A stretch of DNA of 64,000 bases from Vibrio porteresiae DSM 19223 (GCF_024347055.1 NZ_AP024895.1:3348001-3412000); one strand, 5' to 3'; shown: positions 1 through 9,321, numbered from the stretch's first letter. The notes: generated by a model not told the origin, from the sequence alone. Numbers and translations: made by a program.

Positions 1-129
1 CGCATCGGCGCTTTCTTTTACCCTATAAAAAACAAGGTGCATAAAAACATCAATTATATTAAGCACCTTTATTGATAAACATCCCTCTTGCGTTCGGTTT
101 TTATTATTTCAAGCTGAGGTATAAGCTTA

Positions 130-1578
130 ATGAGTGACAACAAATCAGGGCAATGGCTCGCGGCCAAACCCCTTCCACTATTTTCCATAGTGGCAGTATC
201 AGCTATCGCTTGGCAGTTCGCTCCTCCTGCAGGACTTTCTGCTGCGGCATACCATAGTGCCATTGTGTTCATCGCAACGATTGCCGGTATCATCGCCAAC
301 GTAATGCCAACAGGTGCGCTAGCTATCGTTAGCTTGGCCTGCTTTGCCGTATTACGTGCAGGTGGCGAAGCAACTGGTAAAGCAGCGATCACAGATGCCA
401 TGAGCAACTTTAATAACGCGCTCATCTGGCTGGTTATTATTGCGTTCACCATTGCGCGTGCGTTTACAAAAACTGGTCTTGGCCGTCGTATCGCATTGCT
501 ACTGTTGAGCAAATTTGGTCAATCGACTCTGCGTGTCGCCTACTGCCTAGGCGTAGCGGACTTTTTGATTGCCCCTGCAACACCAAGTAACACCGCACGT
601 TCTGCGATTGTTTCACCGATTGCGAACTCACTAGCGAAAACCATCAAAGCCGATGACCGTAAATTAGGCCAATTCCTAATTTCTTCTTCTGCTGCGATGA
701 ACGATGCATCAGCGGTGGGTTTCCAAACCGGTTTCTCTGGTAACTTGGCTTTGATTGGTATCGCGTCAAGCGTTGCTGGCGTTGAACTGAACTTTGGTAA
801 CTGGGCAATGTACCTGCTTGTACCAGCGTTTGTATTACTGTTCATCATGCCGTTCATCCTTTACAAAGTAATCAATCCAGCGACAAAAGAGACACCAGAA
901 GCCACTCAATTTGCTAAAGACGAACTGCACAAAATGGGCAAAGTCAGCGGCATGGAATGGAAACTGATCGCCATCTTCCTTGGCTTGGTTGTGCTTTGGG
1001 TGGGTGGTCCTACTTTAGGCCTGCACGCAACGACCTCAGCATTCATTGGTCTTGCCGTGATCTTGCTGCTTGGCGTACTAAGCTGGGATGACATCAAAAG
1101 CGAGAAAGGCGCATGGGATACCCTTGTGTGGTTCGCGGTATTGATGGGCATGGCAGACAACCTGAAGAAACTCGGCTTTACTGATTGGGTTGGTCATCAG
1201 ATCTCTGGTTTCCTAACTACCTACCTAGGTGGTGCAAGCCCAATGATTTTCCTTATCGCCATGATGGCTTTCTACTTGTTCCTATCTTACTTCTTCGCGT
1301 CTGCTATCGCGAAAGTAGTCGCGATTGGTCCAGTATTTATGGGAGCACTGATTTCTCTACACGTTAGTCCTATGCTAGCGGTATTGGCTATCGCTGGTAT
1401 CAGTAGTATCGGTTGTAACTTGGCAACCTATAGTCACGCACGTAACCCTCTACTTATGGGCTACGGCTACCACACCGATGGTGAATGGATGCGTTACGGC
1501 CTAGTGATTGGTATCTGTGGGGCAGTAATCTTTATGGTATCAGGCATTCTATGGTGGGAAGTTCTCGGCATCATCTAA
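130..1578 (+). CDS. DASS/SLC13-family anion permease (dicarboxylate or oxoglutarate/malate type)
   Basis: A 482-residue polytopic inner-membrane protein of the divalent anion:sodium symporter family, which imports or exchanges di- and tricarboxylates such as malate, succinate, 2-oxoglutarate or citrate. The sequence is nearly all hydrophobic segments. It has the family's first substrate/sodium motif SNT at residues 153-155 (context APATPSNTARS) and a degenerate second one near residue 435 (GCNLATYSHARNP). Length is usual for the CitT/YflS-like branch. The ATG follows AGCTGAGGT at a workable distance. It stands alone, with a strong terminator just after the stop. The substrate cannot be read from sequence; a C4-dicarboxylate or oxoglutarate is the best guess. 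Confidence 0.85.
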   Translation: MSDNKSGQWLAAKPLPLFSIVAVSAIAWQFAPPAGLSAAAYHSAIVFIATIAGIIANVMPTGALAIVSLACFAVLRAGGEATGKAAITDAMSNFNNALIWLVIIAFTIARAFTKTGLGRRIALLLLSKFGQSTLRVAYCLGVADFLIAPATPSNTARSAIVSPIANSLAKTIKADDRKLGQFLISSSAAMNDASAVGFQTGFSGNLALIGIASSVAGVELNFGNWAMYLLVPAFVLLFIMPFILYKVINPATKETPEATQFAKDELHKMGKVSGMEWKLIAIFLGLVVLWVGGPTLGLHATTSAFIGLAVILLLGVLSWDDIKSEKGAWDTLVWFAVLMGMADNLKKLGFTDWVGHQISGFLTTYLGGASPMIFLIAMMAFYLFLSYFFASAIAKVVAIGPVFMGALISLHVSPMLAVLAIAGISSIGCNLATYSHARNPLLMGYGYHTDGEWMRYGLVIGICGAVIFMVSGILWWEVLGII

Positions 1579-1604
1579 TGATTCCAAGTACTCACATTAA
1601 ATAT

Positions 1605-1626
1605 AAAGGCAGCCTCGGCTGCCTTT
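1605..1626 (+). terminator. Rho-independent terminator of the anion permease gene
   Basis: Perfect 10-bp stem AAAGGCAGCC/GGCTGCCTTT starting 26 bases after the permease stop, followed by a short T-rich stretch. Confidence 0.75.
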
Positions 1627-1660
1627 GTTGTCTCGATGGGCTGGTATTCCAGCGCCAATA

Positions 1661-1685
1661 AAAAAGGAGCCATCGGCTCCTTTTT
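1661..1685 (-). terminator. Terminator of efp
   Basis: Stem AAAAAGGAGC/GCTCCTTTTT with a CATCG loop. Read on the minus strand it is followed by TTTATT, so it ends the efp transcript; the symmetric A/T tails may let it work both ways. Confidence 0.75.
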
Positions 1686-1703
1686 CTTTTCGAGACAGTG
1701 AAA

Positions 1704-2270
1704 TTATTTCACACGGCTCACGTATTCTGCGCTACGAGTGTCAACTTTGATCACTTCACCGATTTGGATGAATAGAGGAACACGTACAACTGCGCCAGTA
1801 GATAGCGTTGCTGGTTTACCGCCAGTACCTTGAGTATCACCTTTCAAGCCTGGGTCAGTTTCGACAACTTCTAGCTCAACGAAGTTTTGTGGAGTGACCG
1901 CAATTGGGTTACCATTCCACAAAGTCAGCATACAAGTGTTGTTTTCTACCAACCATTTTGCATTGTCACCCACTGCTGCTGCATCAGCGGCAATTTGTTC
2001 GAATGTTTCATTGTTCATGAAGTGGTAGAATTCGCCATCGTTGTATAGGTAATCAAGGTCGATATCCATAACGTCAGCAGTGTCGACGGTATCGCCTGAT
2101 TTAAAAGTCTTTTCAAGGACTTTACCACTCAGCAGTTTACGGATTTTAACACGGTTAAATGCCTGACCTTTACCTGGTTTCACATACTCGTTTTCGAGAA
2201 TGGTACAAGGCTCATTATCAAGCATAATCTTGAGGCCGCCTTTAAATTCATTCGTGCTAACAGTAGCCAT
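1704..2270 (-). CDS. efp: Elongation factor P
   Basis: Translation factor EF-P (188 residues, the usual length). It binds between the P and E sites of the ribosome and relieves stalling at consecutive prolines. The N-terminal KOW-like domain carries the modified lysine in EYVKPGKGQAF at K34, the residue that takes beta-lysine in gammaproteobacteria; two OB-type domains follow. The gene is divergent from epmB, whose product makes the beta-lysine, with only 33 bases between the two starts, so the promoters must overlap. Identity is certain; modification at K34 is inferred from the family. Confidence 0.97.
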   Translation of the reverse strand: MATVSTNEFKGGLKIMLDNEPCTILENEYVKPGKGQAFNRVKIRKLLSGKVLEKTFKSGDTVDTADVMDIDLDYLYNDGEFYHFMNNETFEQIAADAAAVGDNAKWLVENNTCMLTLWNGNPIAVTPQNFVELEVVETDPGLKGDTQGTGGKPATLSTGAVVRVPLFIQIGEVIKVDTRSAEYVSRVK

Positions 2271-2303
2271 TATTTCCTCTTACATTGTTCGAGTTAAAAG
2301 TTA

Positions 2304-3326
2304 ATGCCGCACATAATAACCCGAAAAATCGAATCTGTTGAGCAAAACTGGCTCAAACAGCTTGCGAATGCGATCTCCGATCCTGCTTTATTGCTAAAAA
2401 ATCTCGATATTGACCCAGCACCATGGCAAGAAGGCTTTGCGGCACGTAAATTATTCCCTTTACGGGTACCTGTTAGTTTTGTTGAGCGAATGGAAAAAGG
2501 CAATCCATTTGACCCGTTATTACGCCAAGTGTTGCCTCTAACTGAAGAATTTGAGGTCCATGAAGGCTACTCGACTGACCCTCTCGATGAACAGCACAAT
2601 GAGGTTCCGGGGTTACTACACAAATACAAAAATCGCGCTCTGATGATCGTCAAAGGTGGCTGTGCGGTAAACTGTCGTTACTGTTTTCGCCGTCATTTTC
2701 CTTATGAAGATAACAAAGGCTCGAAAGCAGTTTGGCAACAGAGTTTAGATTATATCGCCAGCAAACCAGAGCTTAATGAAGTCATCTTATCTGGCGGCGA
2801 TCCACTGATGGCAAAAGATCAAGAACTGGCATGGCTTATTGATGGCATTGCAGCCATTGCTCATATCAAACGCGTGCGTATTCATTCTCGCTTGCCCGTC
2901 GTGCTACCAGCACGCATTACCGATGAATTATGCCAATTGCTAGCCAACACGCGCCTACAAGTGATTTTGGTCACGCATATCAACCACGCTCAAGAGATCA
3001 ACCAAGAGCTTACTGAGCAACTTGCGAAACTGAAACACTCTGGAGTGACCTTGCTCAACCAAGGGGTGATGCTAAAAGGTGTGAATAATTCCGCCAGTGC
3101 ACAAGTTGCCTTAAGCGAGGCTTTATTTGATGCGGGCATTCTTCCCTACTACATGCATGTACTGGATAAGGTTCAGGGCGCAGCACATTTCTTTGTCAGT
3201 GATGCGGAAGCGAAAGCAATTATGGCCGAAATGATCACTCAAGTTTCTGGCTATTTAGTTCCTAAATTGACACGAGAAATTGGCGGTCGACCAAGTAAGA
3301 CACCACTGGATCTCCATCTAGAATAG
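2304..3326 (+). CDS. epmB: EF-P-specific lysine 2,3-aminomutase
   Basis: Radical-SAM, PLP-dependent enzyme that converts (S)-alpha-lysine to (R)-beta-lysine for attachment to EF-P by EpmA. The radical-SAM cluster motif CxxxCxxC is at C120, C124 and C127 (GGCAVNCRYCFRR), followed by the SAM-binding ILSGGDPL segment. The 340-residue length fits EpmB and is shorter than catabolic clostridial lysine aminomutases, which carry an extra C-terminal part. It is divergently paired with its target efp, which supports the assignment. EpmA and EpmC are not in the window. Confidence 0.95.
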   Translation: MPHIITRKIESVEQNWLKQLANAISDPALLLKNLDIDPAPWQEGFAARKLFPLRVPVSFVERMEKGNPFDPLLRQVLPLTEEFEVHEGYSTDPLDEQHNEVPGLLHKYKNRALMIVKGGCAVNCRYCFRRHFPYEDNKGSKAVWQQSLDYIASKPELNEVILSGGDPLMAKDQELAWLIDGIAAIAHIKRVRIHSRLPVVLPARITDELCQLLANTRLQVILVTHINHAQEINQELTEQLAKLKHSGVTLLNQGVMLKGVNNSASAQVALSEALFDAGILPYYMHVLDKVQGAAHFFVSDAEAKAIMAEMITQVSGYLVPKLTREIGGRPSKTPLDLHLE

Positions 3327-3462
3327 TGAATCAGTAATACCTATTTGGCTTAAGAAACTTGATCGATAAACAAACCTTATCTATACCAACAAAAGATACA
3401 TTAGCGTGCCGCAGCCAAAGGCGGCATACTGGCAGACTTTTCGTTTTCTAGGATTTTTTCCT

Positions 3463-4035
3463 ATGCCTCTTCTGGATATGGTTCTTAACCTTGGACCTTT
3501 CAAATGGTCATCACTATTTTGCTGTGCTCTTAATGGACTACTCATCGGTATTGAACGCCAAACTCGCGGTAAACCTGTCGGGATTCGTACGTCGATCCTT
3601 ATCATTTCAGGCACTTATTTCTTTATCGCGATGGGGGTTTCTTTATCAACCAACACCCTCGACCAAGCGCGAGTTTTAGGTCAAATCATCACCGGCGTCG
3701 GTTTCTTGGGTGCCGGGGTTATGATGACTCAAGACGGCAAAATTCATGGCGTAACATCCGCTGCAGTAATCTGGGTGCTGGCCTCTTTAGGCTTAATGAT
3801 TGGTCTAGGTTATTTAGTTCAGTCAGTAGTGATAACCCTGCTCACTCTCAGCATTTTGCTTGGTGTCGACTGGGTAGAGAACTCATTCCAAAGCTTACGT
3901 CGTGGTGTCCATCAAAAATTACGTCGTAATCTTACTGAACGACGCACTATTACAGAGAATACCGAGACAACAACGGAACCCGTTGTTGAATCGACAGTGG
4001 TTGAATCGACAGAAGAGACGCAAAAGCCGCAATAG
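3463..4035 (+). CDS. MgtC/SapB-family membrane protein
   Basis: Small polytopic inner-membrane protein of the MgtC/SapB family. Family hallmarks are the N-terminal GLLIGIERQTRGKPVGIRT segment, where the IGxER...G(I/V)RT pattern is typical, and the VGFLGAGVMM glycine-rich helix. About four to five hydrophobic segments precede a charged, Thr/Glu-rich tail from about residue 155 (TETTTEPVVEST...). I chose the ATG at 3463, preceded by AGGA nine bases upstream; an in-frame GTG at 3406 would add 19 residues but lacks a good ribosome-binding site. MgtC itself modulates F-ATPase and magnesium homeostasis in Salmonella; whether this homologue does is unknown. Confidence 0.85.
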   Translation: MPLLDMVLNLGPFKWSSLFCCALNGLLIGIERQTRGKPVGIRTSILIISGTYFFIAMGVSLSTNTLDQARVLGQIITGVGFLGAGVMMTQDGKIHGVTSAAVIWVLASLGLMIGLGYLVQSVVITLLTLSILLGVDWVENSFQSLRRGVHQKLRRNLTERRTITENTETTTEPVVESTVVESTEETQKPQ

Positions 4036-4057
4036 GACAATTGCGGCTCTTAATCCA

Positions 4058-5509
4058 TTACGCTTGATAAATATTGACCTGATAGCCAGCTGTCGGGTCA
4101 TCTTGCGCGACAAAATCAACAAAGTGATCAATCGCTTCAAGTGCATCTTCCTCATAGTGAGTGACATACAACAGTTGAGTGAGATGCGTTGATGCAATGC
4201 GATTTAATGCGTGATACACCAACTTGCGGTTAATAAAATCTAACCCCTGATAAGGTTCATCCAGAATCAGCAACGCAGGTTGCTTAATCAGTGCACGCCC
4301 AATCAACAACAAACGCTGGCGACCATAATCTAAGCTGCGAAATCCGGCGCGTTCTAACTCACTCATCTCCAACAGAGCCAGCCACTGTTTCGCTAGCTTA
4401 ACTTCCTTCGCGCTGGGTTGTTGATACAAACCAATCGAATCGTAGAATCCTGAACAGAGTACATCTAACGCCGAACAATCAACGCGGTATTGCAAATGCA
4501 AGGCTGAAGAGACTACACCAATGTGTTTTTTGACATCCCAAATGGTTTCACCACTGCCACGCTTCATACCCAACACCGTAATGTCGTTACTGTAGCACTG
4601 AGGGTGATCGCCCATGATCAAACCGAGCAAAGTACTTTTACCACAGCCATTTGGACCACGTACTTGCCAGTGCTGCCCAGCCTCAATACTCCAATTCACC
4701 CCGGTAAAAATATTAGCATCCACATATTCAACCGAGACATCTTTCATCTCCACACGTGGATTCGGGTATTGATCAGTTTTCTGCTCCGCAGCCATTAACT
4801 CGACGAGAGCTTCACTGCGAGCTTCAGACAGTGCTTTCATCTGCTCAAGCAGTGGATGGTTTAGCCATTCATCACGGGTCATGGTTTGAGACAACGAGCT
4901 TTCATCAAACAGCGCAATATGAGTAATGAATTCGGGTAGTTCATCTTCTCGTGAGGTCACAATCACCAAGCGAATTTTCTGTGCTAATTCATTGAGTAAC
5001 TCAGATAAGTGTTGGCGATGCTTAATATCAAGTCCGGTATAAGGCTCATCCAAAATCAGCATTTCAGGCTTAGTTGCTAATGCTCTGGCGAGCATCAAAC
5101 GGCGCGTTTCCCCAGTGGATAGTTGGCGAAAGCCGCGCAAACGCAAGGCTTGCAGATCCGTCTTATCCAATAGCACTTCGAGCTCATCACGGTCACAACC
5201 AGCCTCAACAATCAAGGCTTCAACGGTCGTACCGTAATCAATGTGATCCATAAAGTCGGTATCTTCCTTGGCTAGCTCAATATCCAAAAGCTTTTGCTGT
5301 TCTTGTAAAGAGACGCAACCAATACGCTCAGGAGATTCGCAAATCACACCAGCTTGTGGCGCCAAATTACCTGAAAGAAGTTGAACCAAAAGAGAAGAAC
5401 CATGGCTATGAGTTGAAAAAACACCCCAATGCTGATGAGGAAGAAGATGCCATTCGTCAATTTGGAGAGAAACGGAGGATGTTGTGTGAGTTAACTGCTG
5501 AATTTTCAT
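4058..5509 (-). CDS. modF: Tandem ABC ATPase of the ModF type
   Basis: Two fused ABC ATPase domains and no membrane segments, as in ModF, which is linked to molybdate transport/regulation. The second domain is complete: Walker A GPNGCGKST, signature region LDYGRQRLLLIGRAL, Walker B LLILDEPYQGLD. The first has a good signature (LSTGETRRLMLARAL) and Walker B (LILDEPYTGLD), but its P-loop is degenerate (STHSHGSSLLVQL) and lacks the GKS/T lysine. The start at 5509 (MKIQQLTH...) has AAGGACAGG upstream; an ATG 30 bases earlier is less likely. It ends 22 bases from the MgtC-like gene in convergent orientation. No modABC is nearby, so the molybdate role rests on family resemblance. Confidence 0.8.
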   Translation of the reverse strand: MKIQQLTHTTSSVSLQIDEWHLLPHQHWGVFSTHSHGSSLLVQLLSGNLAPQAGVICESPERIGCVSLQEQQKLLDIELAKEDTDFMDHIDYGTTVEALIVEAGCDRDELEVLLDKTDLQALRLRGFRQLSTGETRRLMLARALATKPEMLILDEPYTGLDIKHRQHLSELLNELAQKIRLVIVTSREDELPEFITHIALFDESSLSQTMTRDEWLNHPLLEQMKALSEARSEALVELMAAEQKTDQYPNPRVEMKDVSVEYVDANIFTGVNWSIEAGQHWQVRGPNGCGKSTLLGLIMGDHPQCYSNDITVLGMKRGSGETIWDVKKHIGVVSSALHLQYRVDCSALDVLCSGFYDSIGLYQQPSAKEVKLAKQWLALLEMSELERAGFRSLDYGRQRLLLIGRALIKQPALLILDEPYQGLDFINRKLVYHALNRIASTHLTQLLYVTHYEEDALEAIDHFVDFVAQDDPTAGYQVNIYQA

Positions 5510-5725
5510 GATACCTGTCCTTAGTAACGCTCCTTTCATACTGCATAAAAATAAATCGGATTCCCAGAGAATATTTGTATAAGAACCAACATATTTGATA
5601 TAAACGAAATAAGATCGATTACCACTTTCATCTGTTAATCATTGTCACTAAATACTGTGGTTATTCGAGTGATGTAAAGACCAGCAGTGACTAAGAGTCA
5701 CTCTCGCCCTAGTTAGGAAACATAT

Positions 5726-6289
5726 ATGAGCCACATTGACTCAATAGAAAAACTCGCGGAACTGTATCCAGAACCTCATCCATTAGCAGTGCAAAAAGCG
5801 ATAGACCATATCGATCCTCATACCAAAACCTTTATCGAACACAGCCCTCTTTGCATTATTGCTACCCGCGATAACGAAGGTTTCTTAGATACATCACCCC
5901 GTGGCGGTGTACCTGGTTTTGTCAAAGTACTCGATGAAAACACCATCGCGTTTCCAGACAGCGCGGGCAACAACCGTATCGATAGCTTAAAGAACTTGGT
6001 TAACGATCCACACATCGGCCTGATCTTTTTGATCCCAGGAATTAAAGAAGTGGTGCGCGTAAAAGGCAGTGCGACACTACACACTGATGAAGATCTAAAA
6101 AATCTCTGCTTAGACGGGAACAAACCGGGCAAGCTTGTGGTCAAAATCAATGTCCACAAAACGTACTTTCACTGCCCGAAAGCACTGTTACTCGCCAAAG
6201 TCTGGGAAGCGGATGCCCAGATTGAGCGAGATTTCCTACCTAACATGCTACAAATCATCAAAGACCAACTGCACATGAACGATGAATAG
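5726..6289 (+). CDS. FMN-binding PPOX-type flavoprotein (MSMEG_1061-like)
   Basis: A 187-residue protein with the split-barrel fold of the pyridoxamine 5'-phosphate oxidase superfamily. Recognisable parts are the CIIATRDNEGFLDTSPRGG segment (FMN-site strand and loop), the FPDSAGNNRIDSLKNL helix region and the KTYFHCPKALL C-terminal strand. This arrangement is that of the MSMEG_1061-like subgroup, not PdxH, whose substrate-binding C-terminus is missing. Physiological substrate unknown. The start has AGGAAACAT upstream. Monocistronic, facing groEL. Confidence 0.85.
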   Translation: MSHIDSIEKLAELYPEPHPLAVQKAIDHIDPHTKTFIEHSPLCIIATRDNEGFLDTSPRGGVPGFVKVLDENTIAFPDSAGNNRIDSLKNLVNDPHIGLIFLIPGIKEVVRVKGSATLHTDEDLKNLCLDGNKPGKLVVKINVHKTYFHCPKALLLAKVWEADAQIERDFLPNMLQIIKDQLHMNDE

Positions 6290-6372
6290 TTCAATGTTGC
6301 CCTAGAGACTTCTCACGCTTAAACACCCATATTGAACGCAGTACCTAAGTAAGTGAATCTCCAAAAGTAAAA

Positions 6373-6398
6373 AGCCCCGTAGATTGCTCTACGGGGCT
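6373..6398 (-). terminator. Terminator of groESL
   Basis: Stem AGCCCCGTAGA/TCTACGGGGCT with a TTGC loop. On the minus strand it is followed by TTTTTAC, so it ends the groES-groEL mRNA; it may also stop the converging flavoprotein transcript. Confidence 0.85.
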
Positions 6399-6426
6399 CA
6401 ATTTTAGCGTGTCGCTAGGGGGATGA

Positions 6427-8064
6427 TCACATCATACCGCCCATGCCACCCATACCGCCCATATCAGGCATTGATGGTGCATCTTTCTTAGGTAATTCAG
6501 TTACCATCGCTTCAGTTGTGATCATTAGACCAGCAACAGAGGCTGCAAATTGCAGTGCGCTACGAGTTACTTTAGTTGGGTCTAGGATACCCATTGCAAT
6601 CATGTCGCCGTATTCGCCAGTTGCTGCGTTGTAACCGTAGTTACCTTCGCCCGCTTTCACGTTGTTAGCAACAACAGATTCTTCGTCACCAGCGTTTTTC
6701 ACGATTTGACGTAGAGGTGCTTCCATTGCACGTAGTGCAACACGGATACCTACGTTTTGTTCTTCGTTATCGCCAGTTAGAGCAGTTAGTTGAGAAGCAA
6801 CACGTACAAGTGCCACACCACCACCAGCAACCACACCTTCTTCAACTGCAGCGCGAGTTGCATGAAGTGCGTCTTCTACGCGGTCTTTCTTCTCTTTCAT
6901 TTCAACTTCAGTTGCAGCACCAACTTTGATAACAGCTACACCGCCAGCCAGTTTAGCTACGCGTTCTTGTAGTTTTTCTTTATCGTAGTCAGATGTTGCT
7001 TCTTCGATTTGTTGACGAATTTGAGTAACACGACCTTGAATAGCTTCTTGTTGACCTGCGCCATCAATGATGGTGCTGTTTTCTTTAGTGATCGTCACGC
7101 GTTTTGCTTGACCAAGATCTTCTAGAGTTGCTTTTTCAAGCTCTAGACCGATCTCTTCAGAGATCACTGCACCACCAGTTAGGATAGCGATGTCTTGCAG
7201 CATAGCTTTACGACGGTCACCAAAACCAGGAGCTTTAACAGCAGCTACTTTCACGATACCGCGCATGTTGTTCACAACAAGAGTCGCTAGTGCTTCACCT
7301 TCTACGTCTTCAGCAATAATCAATAGAGGACGAGAAGCTTTTGCAACGGCTTCTAGTACAGGAAGCAATTCACGGATGTTAGAGATTTTCTTGTCAACCA
7401 ATAGGATAAATGGACTGTCTAGATCCACTGAACCTGCTTCTTGGTTGTTGATGAAGTAAGGTGATAGGTAACCACGGTCGAATTGCATACCTTCAACAAC
7501 ATCTAGTTCGTCTTGAAGTGCTTGACCTTCTTCAACAGTGATAACACCGTCGCGACCTACTTTGTCCATTGCTTCAGCAATGATAGTACCTACAGTTGCA
7601 TCAGAGTTTGCAGAGATAGTACCTACTTGAGCAATCGCTTTAGAATCTGAACATGGTACAGACAGTTTTTTCAGCTCTTCAACAGCAGCGATAACAGTTT
7701 TATCGATACCGCGTTTTAGGTCCATTGGGTTCATACCCGCAGCAACCGCTTTAAGACCTTCGTTTACAATCGCTTGTGCAAGAACAGTTGCGGTTGTTGT
7801 ACCGTCACCAGCAGCATCGTTTGCTTGAGATGCTACTTCTTTCACCATTTGTGCGCCCATGTTTTGGAATTTGTCTTCCAATTCAATTTCGCGAGCAACA
7901 GAGACACCATCTTTAGTGATGGTTGGTGCGCCAAATGCTTTATCTAAAACTACGTTACGGCCTTTAGGGCCAAGGGTCACTTTAACCGCATCCGCTAGAA
8001 CGTTCACACCTTCTAGCATTTTAACTCGAGCGTCATTGCCAAATTTTACGTCTTTAGCAGCCAT
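6427..8064 (-). CDS. groL: Chaperonin GroEL
   Basis: 60-kDa chaperonin, 545 residues. It forms the double heptameric ring that encloses unfolded proteins and, with the GroES lid, folds them using ATP. The N-terminus (MAAKDVKFGNDARVKMLEGVN), the nucleotide-binding GDGTTTATVLA segment with the catalytic Asp, and the C-terminal GGM-repeat tail (MPDMGGMGGMGGMM) are all present. It lies 52 bases downstream of groES in one operon. Vibrios often carry a second groESL copy; this operon, in the efp-tpiA context, corresponds by position to the principal one. Confidence 0.98.
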   Translation of the reverse strand: MAAKDVKFGNDARVKMLEGVNVLADAVKVTLGPKGRNVVLDKAFGAPTITKDGVSVAREIELEDKFQNMGAQMVKEVASQANDAAGDGTTTATVLAQAIVNEGLKAVAAGMNPMDLKRGIDKTVIAAVEELKKLSVPCSDSKAIAQVGTISANSDATVGTIIAEAMDKVGRDGVITVEEGQALQDELDVVEGMQFDRGYLSPYFINNQEAGSVDLDSPFILLVDKKISNIRELLPVLEAVAKASRPLLIIAEDVEGEALATLVVNNMRGIVKVAAVKAPGFGDRRKAMLQDIAILTGGAVISEEIGLELEKATLEDLGQAKRVTITKENSTIIDGAGQQEAIQGRVTQIRQQIEEATSDYDKEKLQERVAKLAGGVAVIKVGAATEVEMKEKKDRVEDALHATRAAVEEGVVAGGGVALVRVASQLTALTGDNEEQNVGIRVALRAMEAPLRQIVKNAGDEESVVANNVKAGEGNYGYNAATGEYGDMIAMGILDPTKVTRSALQFAASVAGLMITTEAMVTELPKKDAPSMPDMGGMGGMGGMM

Positions 8065-8116
8065 TTTGTATTTCCTCTCTATAATTCGTTTTTGTTGTTC
8101 GTTTTACTTGGAGCAA

Positions 8117-8407
8117 TTACTCAACGATTGCCAGAATGTCGTTCTCTGACAGGATAAGCACTTCTTTGCCATCGATTTTTTCTGATTTAGTGCCGTAGCC
8201 TTCACTGAAAATAACTGTATCGCCCACTTTAACATCAAGAGGCTGAACAGAACCGTTTTCTAGGATACGACCCTTACCCACAGCTAGTACGGTAGCGCGA
8301 GTAGATTTTGCTGCTGCAGAACCAGTGAGAACAATTCCACCAGCAGATTTAGATTCAACTTCTTGGCGTTCAACGATAACTCGGTCATGTAATGGACGAA
8401 TATTCAT
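8117..8407 (-). CDS. groES: Co-chaperonin GroES
   Basis: 96-residue heptameric lid of GroEL. Typical start MNIRPLHDRVIVERQEVE, mobile loop around residues 17-32 with the GGIVLTGSA segment that contacts GroEL, and the KVGDTVIFSEGYG strand region. First gene of the groES-groEL operon, with a sigma32-like promoter about 70-100 bases upstream. Confidence 0.98.
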   Translation of the reverse strand: MNIRPLHDRVIVERQEVESKSAGGIVLTGSAAAKSTRATVLAVGKGRILENGSVQPLDVKVGDTVIFSEGYGTKSEKIDGKEVLILSENDILAIVE

Positions 8408-8478
8408 CGGTCGTCTCTCCTGATTAAAAATTCCGTTATGAGATTAATGAAACGCTGATCGCTCAGCTTGTGATTGAT

Positions 8479-8507
8479 ATGTTGGGGATAATTTCCATGA
8501 ACCCAAG
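8479..8507 (-). promoter_or_regulatory. Sigma32-type heat-shock promoter of groESL
   Basis: On the minus strand, CTTGGGT, 13 bases, then CCCCAACAT. This fits the sigma32 pattern CTTGAAA-N11..16-CCCCATNT well in the -10 element and in the CTTG core of the -35. Position before groES supports it. Confidence 0.65.
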
Positions 8508-8697
8508 GGGGAAGGTTAAAAAAAATGTGATGAATTTAACGAATTGGGGGTTATTTCGACCACATACCTGCTTACATTAGATTGCCCTAACAAAATAGTA
8601 AATGATTTGCTTTATTAACCTAATGCTCCATAATGAGCCTTGTAGCCCGATATTTCTCGGCAACTCATATCCCCAACTCGGTACGTAGAGGAGCAGA

Positions 8698-9321
8698 ATG
8701 AAAACCGTTGACAGGATATTGCATACCATAAAGCGTGAAGGTGCCGTCACAGCCAAACAACTGGCTGAAGACTTAAACATCACCACTATGGGTGCGCGTC
8801 AGCATCTGCAAAGCCTCGAAGACGATGGCATTTTGGCGTTTCATGACGTTAAGGTAAAAGTTGGCCGCCCAACAAGGCATTGGTCATTAACTCAGCTAGG
8901 TCATGATCGTTTCACCGATCGTCACGGTGAACTCACTATTCAGGTCATTGAAGCCGTTGAGCATCTCTTTGGTAAAGAGGGGTTAGCGAAAGTAACCGCC
9001 GAGCGTGAAGCTCGCACCTATGCGCAATATCAGCAGGCACTGCAAGATTGCCAAACCGTCCATGAAAAACTCGAAGCGCTGGTCGCTTTACGTGAAAGCG
9101 AAGGTTATATGGCCGAGTTTGAAGCGGTTGAGAATGGCTTTGTCTTGTACGAAAACCACTGTCCTATCTGTAAAGCAGCTAAACGCTGCCCGAATCTATG
9201 TGATTCAGAACTCACCATTTTTCGTAAATTGTTAGGCCCAACGTGCCAAGTCACTCGAGAAGAACACATCATCGAGGGACAGCGACGTTGCAGCTACACG
9301 ATTTCAACAGTTGCAGAATAA
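8698..9321 (+). CDS. SufR-like winged-helix regulator with a cysteine-rich C-terminus
   Basis: A 207-residue DNA-binding protein. Residues 1-62 form a DeoR/ArsR-like winged helix (AVTAKQLAEDLNITTMGARQHLQSLEDDGIL, then GRPTRHWSLT as the wing). The C-terminal part has C155, C158, C164, C168, C183 and C198. Four of them are spaced Cx12-Cx14-C-x14-C, close to the Fe-S ligand spacing of SufR. By family resemblance it may sense Fe-S or redox state. No suf genes are nearby, so the target is unknown. It is divergent from groES across 290 bases that must hold both promoters. GAGGAGCAGA precedes the ATG. Confidence 0.75.
   Translation: MKTVDRILHTIKREGAVTAKQLAEDLNITTMGARQHLQSLEDDGILAFHDVKVKVGRPTRHWSLTQLGHDRFTDRHGELTIQVIEAVEHLFGKEGLAKVTAEREARTYAQYQQALQDCQTVHEKLEALVALRESEGYMAEFEAVENGFVLYENHCPICKAAKRCPNLCDSELTIFRKLLGPTCQVTREEHIIEGQRRCSYTISTVAE

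Noticed and set aside
34..69. Inverted AAGGTGC/GCACCTT around the start of the window as a terminator or operator
   Set aside because: 22-base loop and no T-run; too weak to call.
6717..6972. Two plus-strand frames opposite groEL
   Set aside because: Shadow frames of a highly biased coding sequence; low-complexity protein text.
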